Positions 20,758-29,612 of a stretch of 29,612 nucleotides of DNA are shown piece after piece. Position 1 is the stretch's first letter, and each line of letters begins with the position of its first letter. The translations under genes and the position numbers were made by a program. Below the pieces are notes generated by a model. It ran no database searches. It saw only the letters and a list, made by a program, of their open reading frames with translations, and was not told the DNA's origin. Origin of the DNA: Conidiobolus incongruus B7586. Taxonomy: Eukaryota; Entomophthoromycota; Entomophthoromycetes; Entomophthorales; Conidiobolaceae. The stretch spans positions 1 through 29,612 of the forward strand of contig JNEM01015782.1 of the NCBI GenBank assembly GCA_000697335.1, written 5' to 3'.

Positions 20758-22062
20758 TTTAGCAATAAAATGGTTAATTCTAACTCAATATACTTGCTAT
20801 CAACTGTATGATTTATAATCCTCAATAAAATATTGATACTCATGATGTTAGGGAATATGGTTGATGATATTATTGGTGGATATTACATTGGGTATGCCTA
20901 TTTTCAGCTCTAGGAACTACTAATTTTTTCTCTTTAACTTTAATATCTGATACCTGAATCAGATCTGTGGATGTATTATTTATCAGGATATATTTTTTAG
21001 AGTATATATCGAGTTTTTCTAGTTTTATTCCACAATCTTTAGTTTTCTTTCCCAAACGATTGCATATTCCTCTTTTATAAATTTATAATCGAATTTTCAA
21101 CAGTACATATTTTGTCCAAGTGTTCAATATAATTAATTCAATTTTCAATAATATTAACATTAGCTTTTTAGTTCAAACAATCTCCTGCTATTCATTTCAT
21201 GCTTCTAAAACTTCAAACTAATATTTCTAACATCTTGAAAAAGTAGTTAGTAGTCAAAAGATCAAAGGGTAATAATTTTATATATAAATTTATTATTTTC
21301 ATTTTACATCAGATATTGAGATAATTGCTTATAATTTATTATGAATTAGTTGAAAACTTTTGCTATATCAAACTATATATATATATATATATATTTAAAT
21401 CTAGGATTGAATTATTATACTTGGGAGGGCTAAAATTATCTTATAAAAGGGTAACAGTATTAGTTGAGTGGTAATACAAATTTTTAAAAAAACACCCTAT
21501 GATGTTTACTAGTATATCACACATTCATATACAAATTAATTCATGTCTCAACCAAAAGTTTGAATATTATATTCTTAACTCAAAATATTGATAATAAAAA
21601 TATATAAAATATTTATGTTTAGGATTTTGATAAAATTAATATATAAATTTGAATAAAATAATATAGGATATCCAATATAATTATTAAAGATTCATTGTTA
21701 CTATATTCATTATATAATTACAATATTTCGAACAACCATAATTTTAAATATCAAATAATTTGCATTATATTAAAGTAAAAGGAAAAAAATTTATATTAAT
21801 TTGTAATAATATCACTGATTGAGTAATAAAACAAAGTATATTTCAACTTTTAACTAATTTCTACCTGCAATATTCATATTCTACAATGTTCGTAATTCAC
21901 AAGTAATATTGATTTAAAACACTAAAATTGACGATCCCATCTGAACAGTTTCAAAAGTAGTGCTGAGAGTTTGAAAGCTCATCTGTCACATCAAATTCAA
22001 TTATTGCTTCATAAATGAAATTTCAATTGGACTATTTAGGAGTTTAAAAATTAATCAGAAAA
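20758..22062. other. Spacer before the compact CAP genes
   Basis: Mostly AT-rich. A minus-strand open stretch ending at 20870 (about 61-70 codons, Lys-rich, containing KKLVVPRAENRHTQCN) has no ATG at its upstream end and no recognised family; it may be a small relic. A TA microsatellite lies at 21373-21394. From about 21890 the sequence becomes less AT-rich, probably upstream regulatory DNA of the gene at 22129. Confidence 0.4.
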
Positions 22063-22103
22063 TATATAAATCGTACTAATACACCAAATGGAATGGTTTT
22101 CAA
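22063..22103 (+). promoter_or_regulatory. TATA box and shared leader of the compact CAP gene at 22129
   Basis: TATATAAA (22063-22070) is followed by ACACCAAAT (22081-22089), six bases, then GTTTTCAA (22096-22103). The same two words, four bases apart, lie behind a TATA box upstream of the gene at 24212. A short upstream reading frame of nine codons (22088-22117) starts inside this leader and may dampen translation. Confidence 0.5.
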
Positions 22104-22128
22104 CAAGTTGCTTTTAAATCAAATTAAT

Positions 22129-22581
22129 ATGAAAATTAGTTTATATATATTAATCTGTCCTGCAGTAGCATTTGTAATGACAAATGCTAAAATTCGGATG
22201 ATACGAGAGGAAGGTGATTTTGATGCTGAAATGATGCTTAGTTTATTCAATCAAATAAGAGATACAACAGGTGTTCCACCTCTTACTATTGATCCTAAAT
22301 TGACATTAGCAGCCCAACATCATGCCGAGGATATGCTTGGTATGGATAGATTAACGCATATTGGATCAGATGGAAGTACTGTCAAAGAACGTGTTGAAAG
22401 ATTTGGTTATAAAGCAGCAGCTGTGGGTCAGGTTATTGCTTGGAATGAAGCAGGCGAAGAGGCGGTAATTACTTTTTGGTCAAAATCGCCTTCCAGACGT
22501 GCACATATTATCAATAAATCTTTTAAAAATATTGGTTTTGGTATGGCTAATGGGTTTTGGGCTGCTATTTTGGCGGCATAG
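22129..22581 (+). CDS. Compact secreted CAP-like protein lacking most tetrad residues
   Basis: A 150-residue protein: signal peptide at residues 1-20 (ISLYILICPAVAFVMTNA), no linker, CAP-like domain at about 30-150. The start at 22129 is preferred over the in-frame ATG at 22093 because the signal peptide begins there and the upstream part matches the untranslated leader of the gene at 24212; the longer form would add 12 residues. The fold-defining pattern is kept (FNQIRDTTGVPPLTIDPKL, THIGSDGS, FWSKSPS, KNIGFG), but only the first tetrad His (His77) remains. The GEN glutamate is Gln101, the SPGH histidine is Arg123, and the final Glu is Ala146. The frame is intact, so the protein may keep the fold while having lost metal binding. 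Codons are AT-rich, unlike the long CAP genes. Confidence 0.85.
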   Translation: MKISLYILICPAVAFVMTNAKIRMIREEGDFDAEMMLSLFNQIRDTTGVPPLTIDPKLTLAAQHHAEDMLGMDRLTHIGSDGSTVKERVERFGYKAAAVGQVIAWNEAGEEAVITFWSKSPSRRAHIINKSFKNIGFGMANGFWAAILAA

Positions 22582-23340
22582 CACATATGAAATTCCCTAT
22601 ATAATAACATATATTTCAGACTATTTAGATTCTAATGAAATTCAGTATTACTGTTTACAATAGAATATAAAATATAGAGCAAAACAATTCAATTTAATAA
22701 AAAAGATTTTTATATCGTTTTCATAATAAAATTTGTTATTCATATATTATATACCTTGGTAATTTTTTTTCAAATTATAAATTTTAACTGGTTTAGTTAA
22801 ATTTGAATATATTAAGGTAATAGTCTTTGTATCATTCTGTGATTCATTATTCAAATCGTATAATAAAATTTTCATGTATTGAAAATAATATTTTACTCTC
22901 TGTCAATATAATTTTACATATAATATTAAAGTATATTAATATTAAATTATATATTATAATTAATTATATCTTATCGATTCTCAATTATTCTATTTAGTTT
23001 ATATATAATTTTCTTTGGTAATTCAACAATGAATATTAATAAAGATTTGGCTATTAATTGAATATAATCAAATCAATATTATATTTATCTTAATCTATTT
23101 TGGTATATTCTTTCATTATATGTTTTTTCTATTCTCTTTTAACATATATTGATGTGATTTAATAATTTGAAATTACTGATAGATACATTATTAGTTGAAA
23201 TAATTGATTGAAATATGTCATTATATATAATTATAATTAACACTTATTTCTAGTTTATGAGTATATTTATAATATGCAAAATGTCTGTCTTAACGAATCT
23301 TGCCAAAATCATTTAAATTATTTTGTGAATTGAAGCTAAA
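22582..23340. other. AT-rich spacer without recognisable genes
   Basis: No coding or RNA-gene signal. Confidence 0.55.
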
Positions 23341-23742
23341 TAGTAACACGCCCAACTAACTTCATATCTCAATCTATTACCTTAAGGAGATATAATCCAC
23401 GTATACCAGTCACACTACCTCAAGGTGTCATTTTCTTAAAGATCTAATATACTTCTTTACATTACATCCGACCGACGAATGGCCTTTAATAGAACCATTG
23501 TCAGGATAAATTTTGATCAATATATCCGGCCTTGTGTGAAGCCCATTAAATCCATATCAAGCCCTGATAAAACTCCTTATTTTGATATACTAAATAAACT
23601 TCGAAAAAGCCGCTCATCTCAGTATTATCAATTTTCCATTAGTCATTGGAAGAATTACAATATAATTAATAATAATCGACCTAATCAATTTGTTGAATTG
23701 AAATATGTATGTATATTCGATGAATTTCAATCACATAACTAA
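23341..23742 (+). pseudogene. Possible coding relic, unidentified
   Basis: A stretch with more G and C than its flanks. One plus-strand frame is open from 23479 (ATG) to 23742 for 87 codons, reading for example NRTIVRINFDQYIRPCVKP and SSPDKTPYFDILNKLRKS. Just upstream, another frame gives ITLRRYNPRIPVTLPQG at about 23373-23423. The pieces are in different frames and the last third is AT-rich and Asn-rich. No signal peptide or known motif is visible. It may be a decayed gene or a small gene of unknown function; I cannot name a family. Confidence 0.3.
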
Positions 23743-24153
23743 CAACAATTTGAATTTATCTAACAATTATATATTATTCAATAATCTTCGGTGAAAATTT
23801 ATATTTTGCTCTATTCAAAAAATGTTATAAATCAGGATTGAATAAAAACTGGACAGATTTAAAAAGTTTATTTAATGTTTATTCTAATTTATTTAGTTTA
23901 TATCATAATATTTATATTTTAAGTCATAATAAGGTTTTCAATATTAAACAATAATACTAACATATTTTATGGTTATTTTTGTTAAATAGTTGTATTCTTA
24001 TCATCAACTTTAAATCTTAAATACAATTGATCTTTTATTCAAGCCTCAAAATTAGACTGTTAGTTTAACACAAATCATATTTCACTAATTTTTAGTTTAT
24101 TTAGAAATTTAGAGAATAACATTTATTCCGAAACTAAAGGTATAGAGAATTTA
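23743..24153. other. AT-rich spacer before the last CAP gene
   Basis: No coding signal. Confidence 0.5.
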
Positions 24154-24202
24154 TATATAAAACAATATTCTCATATTATATACACCAAATAATAGTTTTC
24201 AA
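24154..24202 (+). promoter_or_regulatory. TATA box and shared leader of the compact CAP gene at 24212
   Basis: TATATAAAA (24154-24162), then ACACCAAAT (24182-24190), four bases, GTTTTCAA (24195-24202), ten bases before the ATG's first codon. The two words match those upstream of the gene at 22129. They probably lie in the 5' untranslated leader near the transcription start. Confidence 0.5.
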
Positions 24203-24211
24203 GGATTAAAA

Positions 24212-24670
24212 ATGAATGTTGTTAATATAATAATATTAATCAATCCCTCTTTGACATTAATGAATACTAATGCTAATGTGAATATTGAATTAAATAATAA
24301 TTTAGGATTTAATCCACAAAAGATGCTCACACTTCACAATCAAATTCGAGCTCATGCAGGCGTTCCTCTCTTGAGTATAGATCCAAAGTTGATGCTTGCA
24401 GCGAGGAGGCACTCTGAGGACCAGTTTAAAATGAAGAAAATGACACACGAAGGATCTAATAAAAGTAAGGTTGGAGATCGTGTGGATAAAGCTGGGTACC
24501 ATTGGAAAAGCGTAGCTGAAAATGTCGCTTATGGTCAACGCGATGAAATTACAGTGACTACAGAATGGAAAAAATCACCCAAGCATTATAAAAATATGAT
24601 TCAAGCTAAGTTTATCAATGTAGGATTCGGTTTGTATGGGGGTTACTGGACTGAAGTATTTGCTGTGTGA
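24212..24670 (+). CDS. Compact secreted CAP/PR-1-like protein
   Basis: A 152-residue protein: signal peptide at residues 1-21 (VVNIIILINPSLTLMNTNA), no linker, CAP domain at about 34-152. All tetrad residues are present: His79 (THEGS), Glu103 (AENVA), His125 (SPKHYKN, with Lys replacing the usual Gly) and Glu148 (YWTEVF). The domain opens with LTLHNQIRAHAGVPLLSID, matching LSLFNQIRDTTGVPPLTID of the neighbour at 22129, so these two form a subfamily distinct from the long genes. The ATG is the first in frame and directly precedes the hydrophobic segment. Codon use is AT-rich in the first third and more balanced later. Presumably extracellular, with an unknown ligand. Confidence 0.9.
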   Translation: MNVVNIIILINPSLTLMNTNANVNIELNNNLGFNPQKMLTLHNQIRAHAGVPLLSIDPKLMLAARRHSEDQFKMKKMTHEGSNKSKVGDRVDKAGYHWKSVAENVAYGQRDEITVTTEWKKSPKHYKNMIQAKFINVGFGLYGGYWTEVFAV

Positions 24671-25727
24671 TATAAATTAATATTTTTTCAATATAATTTT
24701 TACAATTAAATGATATTACTAATCTAATAAATTTTAATTTAAAATGCTGTATAAAATTCAGATTATTGAAGAATAATACGCTATATTGAGGACTATCAGT
24801 AATTTAACCTAATAGTATTCATTCAGCAAATTTATATTAAAATTTTTTTCAAATCCAAAATATTTAATAATTTATGTGAATTTTTTATAATATTAAAGTA
24901 ACCAATTTTGATTTAAAATATATGAATTATTGTTCACGATAATGAAACTATCAATAAAAATATATTTAGGAATGATTTTTTACTTTATTATGTTTCAAAC
25001 TCTATTTATTAGATAAATATAAGCCATAAAATCAATAATACTATACAATATATGATTACTTAAATAATTGAAAATGAATATAACAAATTAAATTAGATAA
25101 ACTATGATATTAAATAAGATCAATGTCAATAAAATATTGATTTTTTTATAAAATATGATTATTGGTTTATTAATAAATTGAAATTTTTTCTTTATAGACT
25201 AATAATAATTAATTATAAATAAGAAATTTTGTTTTTATATTGATCTCATTGAAATTTAATGGTAGATATGTTTTTTATATTTTAGAATCGATAATATGAT
25301 ATATTCTATATAATCTAAAGGTTTGGATTAAATTATCAAAATAATATATTAAATGATTATAACAATTGTTATTTTTTAAAAACCTTTGTCTATTTTAATT
25401 CAATAGTTAAATATATATCATCTACCATATATAGTGGATTTATTGGTCCATAATCAAATGATGTTTCTTAGTTTCTATTTAAATCCTATTTTACTCACTA
25501 AACAAATTATTTTAACCTAGAATTGAAAAGGATAAAAAGGAATTATATTTTTCTGGATATTGTGTTATAACACCTTAGTAGTAAATAAACTTTAAAATAT
25601 ATAAGATTAATAAATTATTTATTAAATCATATTATAAGTAATTTTCTAGTAACTATATTCAAATAAATTATTATAAAATATAACATAATGATATTAAATA
25701 TATATATATTACTCTGCATTTTTAATA
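24671..25727. other. AT-rich spacer without recognisable genes
   Basis: No coding or RNA-gene signal between the last CAP gene and the mariner copy. Confidence 0.55.
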
Positions 25728-27007
25728 ATGGGAATTTTTTGCAATTAAAAATAAATAAACATTTGAATATATGATATATAAAAATAAATATATAAAATAA
25801 ATTTAATAGTTTCTTTTATTATTAATAACTTTTTGCCATACTTTTGGCAAACTTCTAACACCTAAAAAACAGTTCTTTTTATTAAGGATTGAAATTTGAT
25901 GTTTCACAAACCAATTAAATTTTCCTGCAGAAATTTTCTTTCCTGCAAGCTGGTTTTTTAATTGCCTAAAGCAATTATAATCACATGGGTTATAATCAGG
26001 GGAATATACTGGATGTGGTAGTTCTTTCCAGTTATTTTTAATTAGAAAGTTTTTTACAGCTTTAGATTTATGTATTTTGCAATTATCATGCAAAATAATA
26101 GGTCTTCTCAAATTATATTGAGAACACTAATTAGTAATACTTTTATTTAAAAAAGCAATATATAGTTTACTATTAATTGATTTTCCTTCAGGAACTAAAT
26201 AAGAATAGCATATACCATTATAATCTATTGCAATAATTAACATTCACTTATTAACAAAGTGCTTATTTAAAGGGATTTGTGGAGGGGGTTGATTTGGCTT
26301 AATCCAGCATTTTGATTTGTGTTTTAGTAAAGGATTATACATAGGGATCCAAGATTCATCAATTGCAATTATTTGCTGTAAAAGTCTAGGCTTCTGGTAA
26401 TATTTCAATAGGTTTAGTTTAGCAATAGCTACTCTAGCTTTTTTTTAAGCTTTAGTTAAATTATAAGGTACCTATTTTGCATTTTTATTTATTAATTTTA
26501 GTTTAAACTTTAAAATATATAAAATACTTGTAAGACTAATATTAAAGTGCTTAGATAATTCTCTAGCTGAAATAAAAGGGTGCTTTTCAATATATTTTTT
26601 CACTTTATTTACAATTAAAAGAGTGACAGTTGAAGTTGGTCTTCTAGATTTTGGCAGGTTTTGAATAGTTTCTCTCCTAGCCTTAAAGTAATTTACCTAG
26701 CAATAAATTGTTGATTTAGATAATGCTTCATTACTAAAAGCTGCTTGTAAATTTTGAATAATTTTAGAGGGTTTATGGTTAAGTTTTACTGATACCAAAA
26801 TAAAAGACTTTTGATGATCACTATTTGGTTTAAGCATGATTAAATTAAACAACCAATTTTAAAAAGTTAATTTTTTAATCAAAAAAACTAATATATATAT
26901 ATATATATATATATTAAAAATATATAATTTCCTATTAACTTTGTATATATTTATTCATTTCAAACTAATAATATGTTTGAAAAATCAGAAATTAAAAAAT
27001 TTCCCAT
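25728..27007 (-). mobile_element. mariner DNA transposon (DD34D), inactivated but nearly full-length
   Basis: A 1280-base element on the minus strand. The ends are inverted repeats: ATGGGAATTTTTT from 25728 and ATGGGAAATTTTTT on the complement from 27007, one base apart in length. TA lies directly outside both ends (25726-25727 and 27008-27009), the mariner target duplication. It holds one transposase frame and a TA microsatellite at about 26890-26915 in its 5' untranslated part. It is the same family as the copy at 3110-4393, which lies in the opposite orientation on the far side of the CAP array. Confidence 0.88.
25803..26837 (-). pseudogene. mariner transposase, full-length frame with five stops
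   Basis: The frame from ATG (26837) to the final stop (25803) stays in register for 344 codons, the usual mariner length. The N-terminal helix-turn-helix region has NHKPSKIIQNLQAAFSNEAL and SKSTIYC, followed by the linker motif VPYNLT (family: WVPHEL). The catalytic aspartates are all kept: Asp160 (AIDESW), Asp251 (LHDNC) and Asp286 (NPCDYNCF), 34 residues between the last two, so DD34D. Five in-frame stops stand at codons 47, 122, 131, 198 and 237. Four stand where the family or context expects Trp and one (131) where Gln fits, consistent with C-to-T or G-to-A transitions. There are no frame changes, so inactivation looks recent or came from targeted mutation rather than long drift. Confidence 0.92.
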
Positions 27008-27009
27008 TA

Positions 27010-29612
27010 TTTCAAATTCAAGGTAATACCAAATATTTTTTCAGTTTGATATTTTTTATTCTTGAGGATTAATATAATATAAAAATATATAAGCTTTTAT
27101 TTTAGTATTTGTTATTACAATCCTTGTTTATATATATAATATATATTTTTATATTGACTATGGTAATCATTATCCTTACTATATATTTTTTAATATATTA
27201 TATTATCTAAATGTATATTTATGGACTATTTAAATATTAATTATTAATTAAACAAAATATTATCTGTCTAGATTATTATATTAGGAAATATATTGATTAA
27301 TATAAAAAACTCAGTAATAATAATGATAATAATAAAATATATATATCATAAATAATATCAATATATTGCTATTATATATTTATTCAAAAATAATAATTCT
27401 CAATTATTAAATTCAAAAAGGGATTTAATTAAAGTTAATTTGGAATATTTTTTAATTATAAAATTTATTATAAAAATTTTGTAATTTAACGAATATTAAT
27501 ATTAAGTTAATTTAAATAAATTCAATAGCAACATCAATATAATATTGGAGTTGGAATATGACCAATGAATTTTTTCACTCTAAATGCAATTATATCATAA
27601 GATATTAAAACATACTTATTAGAAACATTAATTTATATTTAATATAATATAATAATAATGATATATAAAAAAACTCAATTATATTGTCATTATGAATTAA
27701 TTTAAATTGAATTATTTATCAATTTTGATTTAATAAATAATTTTATTGAAATTTTCTTAATTTTAAATTATCAAACTATTATATATAATATAAAAGTAAA
27801 TATTATTTAATACTTTATAAGTTTACTCATTTAATAATAATATATCTTTTAATTTTTATTTTGAATAGAATATTTATTTAAATTATATAATTGAAAATTA
27901 TGCTAGCTGATATTTAATATATAATTAAAATATATAGGATATATAGATATTGATTAATTATAAAAGTATGGCAAATTTGAAAATATTAATATTATAAATT
28001 AAATTCTGATAAATATGTGTATAGTGTATTTTCTGATATATAGCAGATATATATTTTGATTTTTAAATAATAAATCAAATTTCTTTTTAAATTATATAAC
28101 TCAATATAATTATTTTATAATTTATATTATATTTTTTTGATTAATTTTAATTTTATATTGCAAAACTAGTTAATTTAGTTTTAAGTAAAGAATTAGGATA
28201 ATACTTATAATAATTGATATATTATATTATAGAGATACTAAAAAATATCCATAACTATAGTATTAGCATTTTAATTAATAATCATTTTTTTATTAAATAT
28301 TAATCAAATTTGAAAATATCATTTGTATTTAAATTAATTTTATTATATTGAAAAATTTTATGAATAATAATTTTTATATATGTTGATATTTAATTGATAT
28401 CATAATATTATGCATTTATTTATAAATAATCATTGCAGAACTTTTAATTAATTTATTTATAATATATAGTTTTCATGAATAAAAAATACTAAAGTAAATT
28501 TATATTTAAGCATTTTATTCTTTTCAAAATTAATTCATTATCCTTAATAATAAATTGGAATAGCCTTAGAGATATTAAGACTTTGTTTTCATGTTTATTG
28601 TCCTTTGATATGTATAATATAAATAAAATATATTATTTAATAATTCTGTGTATTTAAATGCACTAGAATTAAATAACTTTGAATAATGGATAAAATTATT
28701 TTTTCAATAAAAAATATTATCTTTTTATATAATATTATTTATATTAATAATTATAGAATATATTAGATATAAAAATTCAAGCTATCTATACTAGTTCTAA
28801 ATAATATATATAATTGAAAAATGGTGAAAAGCCTATATTTACTAATAATGTCAATTGAAAGTCAAAATAAACTATATTTAATATTATTCCATCATAAGTG
28901 AATGGCTATAAGTTTTATAGTATATTTTAAATATATGTAATAAATAGACTTCAATATGTATTTCAATATTTTTAACGATATCATAATAATATTAAATAGC
29001 CATAGGAATATAAGATTGATTAATATTTCTATATTTAAATTTCTACTGATTTTTTATATTTACCAAAATTATTAATAATAAATAATATATCAAAAGAAAT
29101 TTCTCCAAAATTTATAAAATTCCAATTTTATTTATTAAATTTAAATAAATATTAAAAGTTATATTTTTAATGAAAATAATAATAATTTACCCATATAATA
29201 GTTGAAACATTTTAAATAAAATAGAATATTTAATGAAAAATATAGTTAATTATATACTATATTTTATTTTTCTGTAGTATTTTCATTAATTTGAATTTTA
29301 ATGATTAACTTATATAAATAAAATTTACAAAAAATGAGATTCAATATTAAAGTTATAATTCAGAAAATATTAATCAACTATCGAAAATAATACTAAGTAT
29401 ATTCTGATTTATTTATTATCAGGAAATTTTCCATAATGAATTAAATACTAATATTATAAGAGTATTATCTAATATAAATATTGAAGCTTAGATTTTATTG
29501 ATTAAAATAATCATTAATTTAATAAATATTATGAAAATTCCAATAATATTCTATTGATATTTATCTATCATAATAAATTTTAGTAAATAGTTTTAAAATA
29601 TTTAATAAATAA
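27010..29612. other. AT-rich DNA without recognisable genes
   Basis: About 2.6 kb of extremely AT-rich sequence with many TA and TTA runs. I see no coding region, RNA gene or bounded repeat. Confidence 0.6.

Noticed and set aside
20870-21055. Minus-strand open stretch of 61 codons, Lys-rich.
   Set aside because: No ATG at the upstream end, unrecognised and isolated; mentioned only as a possible relic in the spacer.
22093-22128. A 12-residue N-terminal extension of the tetrad-less CAP gene.
   Set aside because: The signal peptide starts at the next ATG (22129), and the extension overlaps words conserved in the untranslated leader of the paralogue at 24212.
25803-26837. Reassigned stop codons instead of a broken mariner transposase.
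   Set aside because: TAG and TGA would both have to mean Trp and TAA Gln, while the intact CAP genes end normally at TAA or TAG/TGA. Decay by transition explains everything.
1-29612. CRISPR array, ribosomal RNA or bacterial operon.
   Set aside because: There are no regularly spaced direct repeats, no rRNA signature, and the gene style (signal-peptide CAP genes, Tc1/mariner elements, TATA-type promoters) is eukaryotic.

Overview
The window is about 29.6 kb of extremely AT-rich eukaryotic nuclear DNA. Intergenic sequence is estimated by eye at over 80% A+T, and a few islands of more balanced composition hold the genes. Intronless secreted CAP/PR-1-like proteins, decayed Tc1 and mariner transposons whose Trp and Gln codons have largely become stops, and the very AT-rich spacers fit an early-diverging fungus (for example an Entomophthorales/Conidiobolus-like or other zoosporic or zygomycete lineage). 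The taxon is an inference and no marker gene in the window settles it.

Layout. Positions 1-4393 are transposon-rich: a decayed Tc1-like element (1278-2852) and a decayed mariner copy on the plus strand (3110-4393). Positions about 6.4-24.7 kb carry a plus-strand array of six CAP-family loci spaced 1.6-4.4 kb apart: an intact long gene (7035-7706), a broken copy (9484-10162), two more intact long genes (12404-13072, 17504-18220) and two compact genes (22129-22581, 24212-24670). A GC-richer fossil of unknown origin lies between them at about 20224-20757, and a weaker one at about 23341-23742. A second copy of the same mariner family, inverted, follows at 25728-27007. The window ends in featureless AT-rich DNA.

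How the genes go together. The three intact long CAP genes encode a signal peptide, a Gly/Ser/Asp/Pro-rich linker (with RPN-type repeats in two of them), and a C-terminal YkwD/PR-1-type CAP domain that keeps the His-Glu-His-Glu tetrad. They share a promoter module with nearly fixed spacing (ATCC, GCAT, GGAT, AGTATATA, then ATG about 55-60 bases on). They also share a stem-loop 15-20 bases after the stop codon, with sequence changes that preserve pairing. The two compact genes have a different shared leader, no linker and AT-rich codons; one of them has lost three of the four tetrad residues. The locus is best read as a tandem, diversifying family of secreted CAP proteins with subfamily-specific expression signals and signs of gene conversion.

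The most interesting points are the paired promoter and 3'-UTR signatures, the mosaic identity among the long genes, the tetrad-less compact paralogue, the C-to-T-type decay of the transposons, and the unidentified GC-rich relic at 20.2-20.8 kb.
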